From assembly GCA_963576725.1 (NCBI GenBank), contig OY755240.1:18129743-18193742 (forward strand): a stretch of 64,000 nt of DNA. Direction: 5' to 3'. The notes under the pieces are model-generated. The model worked only from the letters and a program-made list of their open reading frames with translations, was not told the DNA's origin and searched no databases. Positions 11,130 through 24,500 of this stretch are shown here, one piece after another (within the stretch, counting starts at the first letter, position 1; every line of letters begins with the position of its first letter). Source of the stretch: Azorinus chamasolen. Lineage: Eukaryota > Mollusca > Bivalvia > Cardiida > Solecurtidae. Both the position numbers and the translations under genes were made by a program.

Positions 11130-11855
11130 GTTTTACAGCTTGTTACATATAGACAGCTTAGGTAAGGACATGTACAGTTGCCTGTATGAGTACGGTGTAG
11201 GCTTGTATTGGACAGTATTGGATTAGGGCCTGTATAGTTGCCTGTATGTGAACTGTGTAGATTTGTATTGGTCAATGTCTGATAGGGACACGTAAGTTGC
11301 CTGTAGGAGTACCGTGTAGGTTTGTATTGGTCAATGTCTGATAGGGACATGTAAGTTGCCTGTAGGAGTACCGTGTAGGTTTGTATTGGTCAATGTCTGA
11401 TAAGGGCATGTACAGTTGCCTATAGGAGTACCGTGTAGGTTTGTATTGGTCAATGTCTGATAGGGACATGTAAGTTGCCTGTAGGAGTACCGTGTAGGTT
11501 TGTATTGGTCAATTTCTGATAGGGACATGTAAGTTGCCTGTAGGAGTACCGTGTAGGTTTGTATTGGTCAATGTCTGATAGGGACATGTAAGTTGCCTGT
11601 AGGAGTACCGTGTAGGTTTGTATTGGTCAATGTCTGATAAGGGCATTACAGTTGCCTATAGGAGTACCGTGTAGGTTTGTATTGGTCAATGTCTGATAAG
11701 GGCATTACAGTTGCCTGTATGTGAACTGTGTAGGTTTGTATTGGTCAATGTCTGATAAGGGCATTACAGTTGCCTGTAGGAATACCGTGTAGGTTTTTAT
11801 TGGTCAATGTCTGATAAGGGCATGTACAGTTGCCTATAGGAGTACCGTGTAGCGG
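11130..11855 (+). repeat. 59-bp minisatellite, about 12 units
   Basis: Head-to-tail units of TTTGTATTGGTCAATGTCTG followed by ATAGGGACATGTAAGTTGCC and TGTAGGAGTACCGTGTAGG. Variants include GGGCATTACAG for GGACATGTAAG and GTGAACTGTG for GAGTACCGTG. Three overlapping reverse-strand ORFs are frames of the repeat and not genes. Confidence 0.95.
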
Positions 11856-12110
11856 GTTCAGTAGGTCATTGATATGGTTTTGTTAGAATTTGATGAGTCT
11901 TTTTATTTAAATATAGCAACAATAATAGCCCTCCACCTCGCACTATGTGTACACAGCTTTTTACACATAGACAGATTGTGTAGGTGTGTATTGGACAATG
12001 TCTGATTAGGGCTTGTACATTTGCCTGTAGGAGTATCGTGTGGCGGGTTCAGTGGGTTATTAATATGATTTTGTTAGAAATTGATGAGTCTTTTGAAGAT
12101 ATTCATGAGG
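11856..12110 (+). repeat. Duplicated flank of the 59-bp minisatellite
   Basis: GCGGGTTCAGTAGGTCATTG with TTTGTTAGAATTTGATGAG at about 11852 recurs at about 12042, and CACAGCTTTTTACACATAGA recurs relative to 11137. The array, one unit and its flanks were therefore duplicated as a larger block. Confidence 0.65.
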
Positions 12111-12331
12111 TGAATGGTTAAGAATATTACTCGTGAGTTCTGTATTATGATTCTCTTGATGAGCATTGTGTGTTCCATGTCTTATATGCTTGTTTATGTT
12201 TTATGTCAGATGCTTATAAGTATAGATCTTGATTACCAATAAATTTGAAAAAAAAACTTGACTCTTTAATGAAGGTTGAAAGACATGCAGAAATTTTCTC
12301 TGATTGGTCTGAAAGACATGTGATGAAACTA
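12111..12331. other. Retroposon-like 3' tail
   Basis: CCAATAAATTTGAAAAAAAAA at about 12236-12257 looks like a polyadenylation signal with an A tail. The upstream body is not identified. Confidence 0.3.
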
Positions 12332-12534
12332 CAGTGAAACCTCTCTATAACTGTCACTGAATTGTGTTAATTAGTTGGTATTTAGGGCAGGTGGCTGCTT
12401 AAAGCAATGTGAAAGTGAAACAGCCGCTCCTATAGGAGCGTTCTGTTTTACTTTCACCTTGTTTAAAGCAACCACCTGCCTGTAACACAAAATACTTGAT
12501 GTAATTTAGTGGCCGTTATAGAGAGGTTTTACTG
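12332..12534 (+). mobile_element. TA-1 hairpin element, complete
   Basis: CAGTGAAACCTCTCTATAAC ... TTATAGAGAGGTTTTACTG between TA dinucleotides at 12330-12331 and 12535-12536 (203 bp). Stem module 1 with tip CGCTCCTATAGGAGCG. Confidence 0.9.
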
Positions 12535-12837
12535 TAATGCTAATGTCAGGTTGAGAGGGTTGGCTGTACGGCTAATGCTGATATTACCTTTTTGACCCAG
12601 CGACTGATATTATGTCTGACAGCTTGACATTTGCATTGAAACCTAACTGCGTGTAAAAGGTCGTCGCAAAGGGCTTAAACGTGTTAAAATGTACTAGCAA
12701 AATAACGTTTGCAAAGGGAGATTAACGTTTTACTCTAATATCAACTGCCGAAAATGACGGGTTGTTGTCTACCTTGAACTATAACTGTCTAAAGCTGTCC
12801 GAGTCTTATAGAATGTTTATACGATTCTGACAACTAT

Positions 12838-13050
12838 ACATGTCGACTGACATACATGTTGACTGCCAAATTGACTGTCATACATGTTGACTTCCATGTT
12901 GATTACATGCATGTTGAATGGCATAATGTTGACTGCCAAATTGACTTCCAGACATATTATCTGACTTCCATGTTAACTACCATATATGTTGACTGAATAC
13001 GTGTTGACTGAATACATGTTGACTGCCCCTTTGACTGTCATACAGGTTGA
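12838..13050 (+). repeat. Degenerate short tandem repeat (CATGTTGACTGCCA-type)
   Basis: About a dozen imperfect 12-28 bp repeats built on CATGTTGACTGCCAAATTGA and CATACATGTTGACT. Confidence 0.8.
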
Positions 13051-13870
13051 AAAAACAAATGTAAATTTCCTAAATTAAGATCCGAATATCAAGCAACGTT
13101 GACAGCGAAACTTTTAAAAAGTTAAATATTCCGATTTGGTAACTTATGCTGCAGTTTAAACTATGAGTGAAATAAATAAATGTTAATGGATACATGGGGC
13201 GTTTTTTCTGTGATTGCTAAGTATATGCGAATTACATGTAACGAAAACAATGGATTTTCATACTTGTATTGTGTAGTTTAACCATTTTATTCGCTTCGAC
13301 CGGTAGCTATTTCCGGTGTCATTGATAGACGGTGGTTAGAGAAATTTCGCCAGATCTCACGTGTCGCTAGCTATGAAGTAACGTATCAACGCTGTTGTTG
13401 TTGTTTCTACCACTATACGCCGCCAATTTGCTGAACCTTTTCCTAATAAAAACGCCTTTTAACACATGTGTAAGGTAGACCCAGATTAGATCCAGATCAG
13501 GATCCTTTTTTCATTTTTTACCTTTCTGTCAGAATGTTCAGATAAATCAATCAGTTTGGGACCATGTTTTACAATTTTAAGACTGACGTAATAACAAATA
13601 ATGAAGACCTTGATCAAACGGTATCTTTAGTCTACGTCTGTACTATTTGCCTCAGTTTACCAGTCCAAAACCTAATTTGGATAAATGAGAAATGTGGATC
13701 CTGCACACGCGAACCGTATCTGATGCAGAGGACAAGCAAGGCCTAAGTCTTTGACTGTATGTCTGATATCAGATATATTCAGCTTTCAAAATAATTTAAG
13801 CGATAATATACTCTGATATACAAATTAGTTACAGCAGATAACCAACCATTTGTGGAATTGTAATTTGGTA
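13051..13870. other. Unassigned sequence with a decayed stem remnant
   Basis: AT-rich. GTAGACCCAGATTAGATCCA at about 13472 is the only recognisable repeat fragment. No supported gene. Confidence 0.35.
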
Positions 13871-14077
13871 TTAACTCTTTCACTGTCAAATTATGTCGTC
13901 TGCAACCTTTCGTCTGCTGCAATTTTTTTTTACATTTCTTCATCTTTGTTTAAAAACGCAGTCAAGGTAACAAACAGTTTGCTTCCTGATGAGACGCCGA
14001 GTTACTCGGCGTCTCATCTGGATCCAAACTGTTTGCATAGGTAATGCCAGATGCGACATTGGCAGCGAAAGAGTTAA
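13871..14077 (+). mobile_element. TTAA-3 hairpin element, complete
   Basis: TTAACTCTTTCACTGTCAAA ... TTGGCAGCGAAAGAGTTAA, 207 bp including both TTAA sites. The stem (13971-14038) has arms CAAACAGTTTG and CAAACTGTTTG with tip GACGCCGAGTTACTCGGCGTC. The left arm reads CCTGATGAG and the right arm pairs as CCAGATGAG. Confidence 0.9.
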
Positions 14078-14154
14078 TACACTATTCAGGACCTCATATT
14101 TGCAAACAACTCTAGGGTAATTAACCATTAACCTGTCTTCACGGCCTGACTCAC

Positions 14155-14605
14155 ATTTGCAAACAGCTTAGATCTAGATGAGATGCCGAGCTTTGATCTA
14201 AAGGAGATGCCGAGTAACTCTTTGATACCCGGTCCATTGTTTCGCAAAAGCTTGATTGCATCAGATCAAGAGCAGACATTTTTTTCACAGATAGGTAAAT
14301 GTTCCTTATCTGGCTTAGACTAATCATGTGATTAGAATGCCTGGCTGTCAACAATATTGGTTTCAAACTACAAAATTCTAAAATATTCCCTTTTTTAGTA
14401 AATTCTCCTTTTCGGTAGATTTTTCAAAAAGGTTGGGTCTAAAAATAGCCTATGGGGTAATGGGTTAAGATACGTGGTAGCTTAATACAGAGTGAACGTC
14501 ATGCAGAAAGCTCTTCTTGAAGCTTGCTGCTTGACTTTCACACTGCATAAAACAGCCACCTGCCTAAAATGCATGGATTCTTCATTACTAAAATTTCGAA
14601 GAATT
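14155..14605. mobile_element. Cluster of broken hairpin elements
   Basis: In order: a module 2 fragment with duplicated GAGATGCCGAG (about 14155-14240); the right half of a TTAA-2 copy from GTTTCAAACTACAAAATTCT to GGTAATGGGTTAA (14346-14466); and a module 1 stem from GTGGTAGCTTAATACAGAGT to CAGCCACCTGCC (14470-14605). Confidence 0.65.
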
Positions 14606-14829
14606 GAGTTTTTGCTGTATTTCTGATGGGGTTTAAAAACACAGGGTCGGCCCCTCTGGAAAAAGATCGCTCGAAAGAAATTTATCGTAAGTTCTAACGT
14701 ACGAAATATAGAAACTGCTAGAACGAGTGATAGTTTCGGTTGTCCGAGAAGTAGCGGTTGTAGCAAAATAGGACCTACGACAAGTTTGTCATGTGATCTT
14801 TAGTTTTGGTTTCAAAATTGACGAGTTTG

Positions 14830-14837
14830 TATAAAAG
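14830..14837 (+). promoter_or_regulatory. Candidate TATA box of the SLC17 gene
   Basis: TATAAAAG lies about 94 bp upstream of the proposed start codon at 14931, a plausible spacing for a short 5' UTR of about 65 bp. Transcript mapping is not possible here. Confidence 0.5.
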
Positions 14838-14930
14838 TTTGATATACCGGGGAAGAGATAAAGATGATACAAGAACACTCAGTGTTCGGCCTGTACTACA
14901 TAGAGACATCAAGACCGGTCTTATCTCAAC

Positions 14931-14967
14931 ATGTGTAAGAAAGGGTCGACGGAAGAGCAGAACACAG
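14931..14967 (+). CDS. SLC17 gene exon 1 (start codon)
   Basis: ATG followed by 11 codons (MCKKGSTEEQNT) and one base, ending at ACACAG|GTGAGT, a strong 5' splice site. The phase-1 end joins exactly to exon 2 to give TGGGSVLSSKRWR, which decides this start. A near copy lies in intron 3 at about 21453. Confidence 0.75.
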
Positions 14968-17900
14968 GTGAGTAAAACTTACCACTTTATGTTATACAAA
15001 CCTTTGCAAACAGAGTGGACCCAGATCAGACAGCTCCTACAGGAGCTGTCTGATCAGGGTCTGCTCTGTTTTCTTATGACTTTATTGTGAATGTAATCCT
15101 GTAGTGTTTGTCTATATAGCAAACATTCCTTTGGAAATGTTACATTGTAAATATTAAGTGAATATCCATGATGTGGTCATTTCACGCATAAATATTCATT
15201 AGGAAATGGTTATTCAGGCGAAAGCTTAAAACGGGACACAATATAGTGTCCCTTCGTCATACTATGAACAGGGTTTACACTGTTTGGCAATTGTCTGAAA
15301 TGTTTAAAGAAAAACCTCAATGAAGTGGCCATTCACTCACTCATGTATATACCAGTTGAACTTTGATATCTCGATCTCGGATAACTTGAACAACGAGATA
15401 ACTCGAAGCAAACGTTCGGTGCTCCCACAACTTTACAATAGAGAATTGTTCTAAAATGTATCACTACACATTATCTAGAAATATGTGACAGCTTATGCAG
15501 ATCGAATATAATGCTGAGAGCTTCTGTAGGAGCTTTCAGCATAACTTTAGACATGCATTAAGCTGTGAACTTGAGAAATTGTCCAGATTAGAAATGATGA
15601 CTCGAACTTCTGTTATCCCGAAGTAATTTGTACTGTCCATTGAACTTCAGGGATCGTCTGATCTGGGTCCACTCTGTGTGCAAAGACATAGTTATGGAGT
15701 AAAAGGTTAACCCTGTATCGGTTAAGCGCGTCCTGACAGACTCTTGCAAACAGCTTGGATCAAGATGAGACGCCGAGTAACTCGGTGTCTCATTGACATT
15801 CAAGCTATTTGACACTCTGTTAACTATTTCGCTGCCAAATGTTTGTCGTCTGTACTCTTTGTCGTCTGCCAGATTGGAGCCGTCTGATTAGGGTCTGCTG
15901 TCTGCTTATGAGATTATAACTGATATGACTCCACAGTTTCTAAAATTCCCGTATAGATAAGCCATCATAAAATATCCAGCTAATAAATATCCATGATGTT
16001 ATTATTTCTGACACGAATATTAACCCTTTACCTGATAGAAGCGGCTTTTAGCGTGTTTGATATATTCCTCCGCTGAAGAAAATAGTTCAAATTCATACAG
16101 TCATGAACATATTGCATAATAAATATTTTCTATATCCTAGTAGGTGGTAGCTTAAAGCAGGCTGAAAGTAAAGCAGAATGCGCCTTAAGGCGCATTCTGC
16201 TTTACTTTCAACCTGCTTTAAGTGGTCATATGTCTTCAAAACTAGAAACAGGCTATTGGGTAAAGGGTTAAGAAGGTACAGTTGAACTTCGATATCTCGA
16301 ACTTCAAGGGACTATATAAATTAGCTCGAGATAACAGAAGTTCGAGTTATCCGATTTGCAATCTGGACAATTTATCAAGTTCACAGCTTAATTCAGGTCT
16401 GCAGGACTACATGAGCTTTCAGCATTACTGTAGACCTGCATTAAGCTGTGAAATGTGTTTCTGGATACGCGTAGTGATACATTTTAGAGCAATTCTGTAT
16501 TGTAAGATTTTGGAAGGACCGGACTTTTAGTTCGAGTTATCCAGAAGTTCGAGTTATCCGAGTTCGAGACATCGAAGTTCAACTGTATCTGGTTATGCAC
16601 AAAGCGTTAGAAATGATACATATGACCTTCCTGATATTGTTTACGTGTCAATATTGCGAAAATAACGATCATGCCCTGTTTGCAAAAAAATACCGTATAT
16701 TGTTTTAACATTGGCAGGCGGTGGGTCTGTCCTCAGCTCTAAACGATGGAGGTTGTGTTTCCTCTTATGCATGGCGTACGCCGTTTTGCTGTTACATCGA
16801 GTGAATCTCAGCATGGCTGTTGTTTGCTTCTCGCGCCCTCCTGACGATTTAAGAGGCCATGATAAAGTATTGAACAAATCATGTAATACCAACGAAACGT
16901 TACAGACTGGAACATCTGGATCAACACAGTGCTTCTACGGAGGCGGCCAAGAAAGTATACAAGGTGTCGTGGTAAATGAAAGCATTGATTCCAATGGATT
17001 TTACAATAAAACGGACGTTGTCAAGGTACTCCTATCTCTGCTCTCTACTGTAAATAAATTGGTGCAAATAATTATTCCGATTTTCTATAGGGAATGGTAA
17101 ATACATTGTTCATTTATATCTATAAGATAACACACATGCCTCTGGCCAATCCATTCTTTCAGTTATGTAGAAAATTATGAGTTTACTAGTTAGTATCAAT
17201 AAGCTGATTATTCTAATGTTAACCCTTTCGCTACCAATGCCGGATCTGTGATTACCTATGCAAACAGTTTGGATCCAGATGAGACGCCGAGAAACTCAAC
17301 GTCTCATCAGGATCCAAACTGTTTGTTACTGTTACTATGTTTTTGAAATAAAAATAAAGAAAATAAAAAAAATGAAAATTTGTAGCTGACGACAAAGTTA
17401 GCAGACGACAGAGTTGGCAGCGAAAGGTTTAACAAGAGGATCTTTGACCATGGCAAAAACTGCAGGATCAAATCTAAACTGTTACATAAGAAAACATGAA
17501 ATATTCGTATTGGAGTTGTCTGATATGGACCTACTCTGGTTGCAAATACAGTTGTATTTCGATATACAGTAAAACCCCGCTAATGCGACCACCTAATGAA
17601 GGCATAATTCTGGGTGCTAGATGCAGGTGGTAGCTTAATACAGGACAAAAGTAATGCAGAAAGCTCCTAGAGGAGCTTTCTGCATTACTTTTGTCCTGCA
17701 TTAAGCAACCACCTGCTTATAAAGACGCCCATGTTTATTCATTAAGTGGTCGCATTAGCGGGGTTTTACTGTACATGTATTGACCTCGGATAGCTCGAAC
17801 AATTATTTAGACCTACATTTAACTGTTAACTTGAACACAGTAAGACTGGACATTAACGGTCGTACCCGGGTCATCCCGGTAAACCCCGGATTTGTAGTTT

Positions 17901-20900
17901 GAAACCATTGTGATAAATAGAGTATTTGCTGCTATAGGAGCAAATGCTCTATTTATCTCAATAGTTTCACAAAGTGATTTCTACAGAGTCGTCAAAAGTC
18001 GCCAATATGAGGAATAGGGTTAATTTGTATCCTTACTGGACAAACCTGCTATTTTGGCGATGTGGTAAGGTGTTTGACTAGGAAACAGGAATGTCGAGGT
18101 CTCGAGTTCGATCCCAACACCCGACGTGTATATTTTGTATTAGAGAAATCCAGGTTACTCATATCGATTTACATTAGTTCCCGGCATACATTGAATAAGG
18201 AAACGTTTAACCTATTCCCTCATATTGACGACTTTTGACGACTCTGTAAAAGTCACTTTGTGAAACCATTGTGATAAATAGAGCATTTGGTCCTATCGGA
18301 GCAAATGCTCTATTTATCACAATGGCTTCAAACTACAAAATTCTAAAATTTCTTTTCTCTAGTTAATGCTCCTTTTCGGTAGATTTATTCAAAGAGGTTG
18401 TATCTAAAAATAGCCTGTGAGGTAATTGGTTAAGAAGGCTATACGACGTCATCAAACACATATAATCTACACTGAAGAAGGTTTTGAGAGCTGCATATGA
18501 ATAATGTTGAATATTTTATAGATCACTTACAGTACAAAAATTGGGGTTTAAAACCCATATGGCTGCTTTATGTAGGACAATACAGACAGCTCCTTTGGGA
18601 TTTTTACCGATTTTAACCGACTTGCATAAGACCTTCTCCTACCAACAATATGTTTTCATCTTATGTAACCTTATATTTTTCATTACGATACTTTCCCAGT
18701 GGACTAGGACACGTCATGCTTGCACATCTGTATATCTTTCGTAAAAGTTCTTTAAGAAGTATTTTCATTATTTTCGTCAGTAATTCTAGTAGAGAAGAAG
18801 GCGGCTGCTTAATGCATGGCTTTCATCCTGCAGTATGCTGTCACCTGTCCCCAAGACCGAGATTTATACTAAATTGGACGTCCGCTTTAGACGCGTTTTA
18901 CTATATTCTATTCTTAACCCTTCTTGTGCTGAAAGGAACGACTACCAAATGTATGACCTATTACAATTGTTATCTAACGCTAATTCGTTTAACCTTTTAA
19001 GAAACTTGCTCGAGCGTCGAACAGCTTGGATACTGATGAGACGCCGAGTTACTCGGCGTCTCATCTGGATCCAGTTGTTTACACGAATGCTGGTCAGGTC
19101 ACGCTTAGAATACAGAAGGATTATTTATTATTCTTGTATCACTACACCTTTTCAGTCAGATACGTTCACAGTGGATTGGGACAAGTCGCTTATATCTGTA
19201 CTTCTCTCGTCATATTTCTACGGTTCAATTATCACACAAGTTCCGGGTGGGAAAATGGCGGACGCAGTTGGCGGGAAAAACATTATGTTCGGAGCTTTTG
19301 TGATTACGGCAGTATGTTCCCTGCTAGCGCCTGTTTGTATCAGGACCCATGTGGCTTTGGCGTTCCTCTATCGTATCATAATGGGCCTTTCCGCGGTAAG
19401 TATGTTGTTCTATGTTTTGATGTTAGTTTTTATTTGTTTTCGAATGAAATCATTTCAAGAAGAGAACCTACGGTTTCTTGGTTTAACCGTAAGATGTGTC
19501 TCAACTGGGGCCTTTGTTTCTAAAGATAATTCTGTTCTCCTCTGATATCAGCTTTGAATGCGGAGTCCGCTGTTAGTCCCCATTTATTTTGTTTTGAGTG
19601 CGGACGACACGTTCTGGTACACTAAGGATTCCGAAAGGTAAATTCACTTAATTCCTTCGAAATGAAACATTTTTTGAGTATCGCGACTTGTTTACTATAA
19701 GTAATATTTACTATTAAAGCAATGCCTGGTCTCGATGTTTGTAACAACTGATTTCATGATTCATTAAACATAACTGAGATCTAGCGGAGTATTACAGGTA
19801 GATGTCAATTTTCCAAAATGAGTGAAAGGATCGGTTACCATGGAAACAGTTACAATGTTACTTACAGTTCATTGTTTGGTTATCAATTTAGATACGTAAT
19901 GCTTTCTTTCTAAGTATTTTGTCATTCATTTAAATTACATTTGAAGTTGTTTTCTGATATTGGTAGGATAAAATTTTCTGTATTGTTTTTACTGTTTTTT
20001 ACTGTTCTCATTAATATTCATGTGTATGCAAATGAGGTAATTCCTACGTACAACCTTTAAAGAAAGAACAAGGTCTTAGCTTTAATTCGGTACCAATTTT
20101 ATACAGTTAGCACACAATTTTCAGTGACATGGAAGATTTTTGCAGGTAGGTGTCAACTAACAAAATATGTGTCAACAGTGAATGGTTACTATGGAAACAG
20201 ATAAAACGTTACATAGAGTTAATTTTTTGATCCTCAAATTAGATATTTTGTTTTCTGAGGATTTTGTCATTATGTTAAACAGCATTTGAAGTTGTTTTCT
20301 GATATTTGTAGGATAAAAAAGAGAATAGTTTACATTAATACGTTATGTATACATTAGCTTTTACTATTTTTAATGTTCTCATTAATATTCATGAGTATGA
20401 AAATAAGGCAATTTCAAGGAATAGCTAGAAATATAGGCACAATGTCTTATCTTCAATTTGGTACCAGTTTTATAGGTTTAGGTCAAAAACTGGTTGTGAT
20501 ATGGACGATTTTTAGGTATGGTCCATCATTACGCAAACTAGGGGGTTGCCATGGAAACGGTTAAAACATTACTTAAAGTTAATGGTTTGGTCTTTAAATT
20601 GGATATTTTGTTTTCAGAGGATTTTATCATCATGTTAAACTGTATTTGAAGTTGTTTTCTGATATCTGTAGGATAAAAGAGTGAAAGGTTTACGTTATTT
20701 CTATACTTTTGTTACTATTTCTAATATTCTCATTAATATTCATGAGTATGCAAATAAGGTAATTTAAAAGTAATAGCTGGAAATAAAAGTAAAATGTCTT
20801 ATCCTCCATTTGGTACCACTTTTATAGGTTGAGGAAAACCTGTGCTTTTTGTGCTGTGCTTTGGGTGATTTTGCAGGTATGGGTCATCATTACGAAAACA

Positions 20901-21506
20901 GGGGATTGCCACGGATACGGTTAAAATACACATGGCCTAAAAGAATTTAAACTTAAGTACATTCGCGATTTCGCTTCAGTAGACTTTTCTGAACATTTAG
21001 GTACCCATGAAAAAAGTCTAGGGTGTTCGGTAGACCCCACTGACTCCCTGAGTATTATAACTCGCAGATCAAACACTCAAATCATTATCGGCTTTTTAGC
21101 TTAAAGACAGGTTAATGCAGAGTGAACGTCATGAAAAAAATGTAATCACATCGCGTGTATTATTGTGATAGACGTTCGGTTTGCCGGTCCTTAGAGTTCT
21201 TGTCATAATATTCAAAAATATGTAAATAACTAATGTTTTAATAAAATTGAAATCTAAATACAGGTTTTTGGCTTCTTCAAAACCAATTTCTGCTACTGTG
21301 AAATAACACCAAGTCTTAACGGGTACACGTGCATCTGCTCTTATGGATAGTATCTGATATGGCTTTCATTGTATATACATTTTAACAGTCTCTCATCTGT
21401 GAGTGGTTTTGTACATTTTTGAAATTATAATATGCTTTTATATATATGTTATTTCAACATGTGTAAGAAAGGGTCCACGCCACGGAAGAGCCGTGTGTCT
21501 GTGTGT

Positions 21507-21545
<39 letters not shown>

Positions 21546-24500
21546 ATCCTGTTGTGTGTCTGTCTGTCTGTCTATATGTCTGTCTGCCACAAACATTAAA
21601 ACATAAATATATATAAATAAACATAGGCAGTAAATTTGAACGGAGTTGTTTTTCCACAGCAGGATAAGGCTTAATTTTGAAATGATTTCAGGGAGCAGTC
21701 TTTCCGGTCGGGGTTGCCATGATTGGGGCTTGGGCGCCACCAAGAGAACGGGCGTCAATGATCGCCATCAGTGGATGTGGTGGGTGTCTACTTTTGTCTA
21801 TATAGTTGAGCCTGTCTAAAGCGGTCATCAAAAAGAAATCTAATAATGAGTCTATAATGCAGATGGTAGCTTAATGCAGGACAAAAGTAATGCAAAAAGC
21901 TTCTAACGGAGCTTTTTGCATTATTGTTGCCATGCATTACGCAACCACATGCTGTTTAAGAACTGAAGGTTCTAATGTAGTAAAATATCTCCACAAGGGT
22001 CACTTAACAATTTACCTTATGAATATTAATACCAGAAATAACGAAATCATGAAAATTAATACACGAAATAATGAAATCATGAACATAATACACGAAATAA
22101 TGAAATCATGAACATTAATACAAGAAATAATGAAATCATGAACATTAATACAAGAACTAATTACATTATGAATATTAATGCAAGAATAAATATTTAGCTG
22201 AATATTTATAATGGCACATGAACACAGAAAACTATACAGAGACTATAGAAACAGATCTATATAATTCAATTAGCAAAACTAAACAGACCCTGATCAGACG
22301 GTTCCAACATAAGCCGTCTGATATGGGTTTACTGTCTGCAAATGCGTGAAAAAATACGTCTGTACCAGGTAAAGGTGGCGTTGGTTCCAACGCAGATCGT
22401 AGCCTAATGTTATACAGAAACCAGTTTTCATTAACTGGCCATCTCTGTTTAACTTTTGTCTAAAAAAGTATAGTTGCTTTCAGTTGAAAGTAATACCGGT
22501 ACATCTCTCAAAACAGTTTCCTTCATATATTTTAAACAAAACGCATGTCAAACAGTTCGGAAATTCCGAGTTTTAATTCACACTATTTGCAATACCGTAG
22601 TTATATAAGCATACTTGCCATATTACGTATTTCTTATAGACTGTGTCTAACATATGTTATGGTATTAACCCTTAACCTGCTATTCGGGTGCAGACTCGCA
22701 GTTGATACTTAGGCAATAGCTCTCAAAATGTTGATAGAATCGCTTATAGGCATCAGGATCCAAGCTGTTATTTTTGATAATGAGTTTTGGAAAAAGTAGG
22801 AAATAAAAAAAATGAAAATTGCAGTAAACGACAATATTTGCAGATGACAATATACGGCATAAATGTCATATCACTCGAAATCAAATTAAAAAAACAAATT
22901 CTGTTGTAGAACGTCATGTCTTGATGGTTTATCCTTTCATTTCATACATACATCGTCTTTTAACGCATTTGCTATCAGAAGAGCAGACGTATCAGGATCT
23001 CATTCTACTGTAAACTGCTTTTTGATCATACATGTATATCATTATAATAATTCAACTAATTAATATTCATGACGTCATTAATTTTTTACATGAGTATTCA
23101 TTCATGGAGAAAGTGTTGACAAGTCTAAGAATGAAAGACATTGTGATTATTATTAAAGCCCACAACAACCCCAGAAGCACAAATGAAGTGCATGAAGTTA
23201 CAGCCAAACGCACGAACGCATGTACGCACGCACACGTATACCGCATCTTACACACCGACACATCACAACACAACAACAACACACACTAACACAAACATTT
23301 ACGGATGCGCGTACGCATTTTTGCCTCATATTTACCATCTCTCCACTGCCTATTATTGACATAACAGCAATGTACTTGTTTTGCTATCTTTGATTCTGAT
23401 TGTTTTTTCAATCGCAGGGGTATCACTTGGACCAGCTATTTCGTACTTCTCATCTGGCTATCTTTGTGCTTATGGATTCGATGGAGGTTGGCCCTCTATC
23501 TTCTATATACATGGTAACGTTTTATATACAGTAAAACCTCTCTATAACGGCTACTTAATTGTGTTAATTAGTTGGTATTTAGGGCAAGTGGCAGCTTAAA
23601 GCAAGGTGAACGTAAGACAGAACGCTCCTATAGGAGAGTTCTGTTTTATATTCACCTTGCTTTAAGCAGCCACCTGCCTTTAACACAAAATACTTGATGT
23701 AATTTAGTGGTCGCTATAGAGCGGTTTTATTATATGTTTCTCTGCTCATTTTCATTAATAGCATTATACATATACAGCTTAACCTTTTACCTTTATTATT
23801 TAGTTTAGAATTATATTTGATATAAAATTATTATTGCAGACGACACTTTTAAATTTGGCGCCAAAAGAGTTAGATGCAATGTGTCGTACACGTCATTCCG
23901 CTGTCGTCACAATTTGTACCATAGCATGGCCATTTAACTATTTCGGGGCCTAATAGGCCTTCAAACAATGTCGTATTATTTAAAGTTTAGAATGGCTTTT
24001 TCTAATATCTTCTTTCAAATATAATGTTTAACTGTGTCTATTCTGTACGTAGAGAATACCAAGATTTTTAACACTATTAAAATGAAATATGAACTGGTTT
24101 GTATTTCATTCTAAATTAGGCCATAAACCTACTATTATGTTCTTACTATTTCCAGGAATAGTCGCCGGCCTATTTGCGACTCTCTGGTGGTTTCAAGCCT
24201 TTAATTCGCCCTCTGAACACCCATCTATATCAAGAAAGGAACTAAGCTACATTCTAGCTGCGAGACAAGACATGCATACGGTAAATAAAAAAGTACCTAG
24301 TTATAGTCTACTTTCAGTCCGAATGGCCGCTCAGCCGACTGTACATTTACTCCCCTGGTCATTGAGTTAGTGGCCCACAATGTTGAGCACTGCTAACATA
24401 TGGCGCAATCAAGCAGCCGCAGTACCGGCGAGTGACCCTCACGGGTACCCATTTTAACCCCCTGGGTGGAGAGGAGGTGCGGGTGGGAGACACGGAAAAG

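Noticed and set aside
11114..11528. Reverse-strand ORFs with repeated LSDIDQYKPTRYSYRQL
   Set aside because: Frame of the 59-bp minisatellite; 59 is not a multiple of three, so the frame breaks between units.
18835..19545. 236-aa ORF taken as one coding unit
   Set aside because: Only 19156-19395 is exon 3; the rest is intron, including hairpin element sequence, read through by chance.
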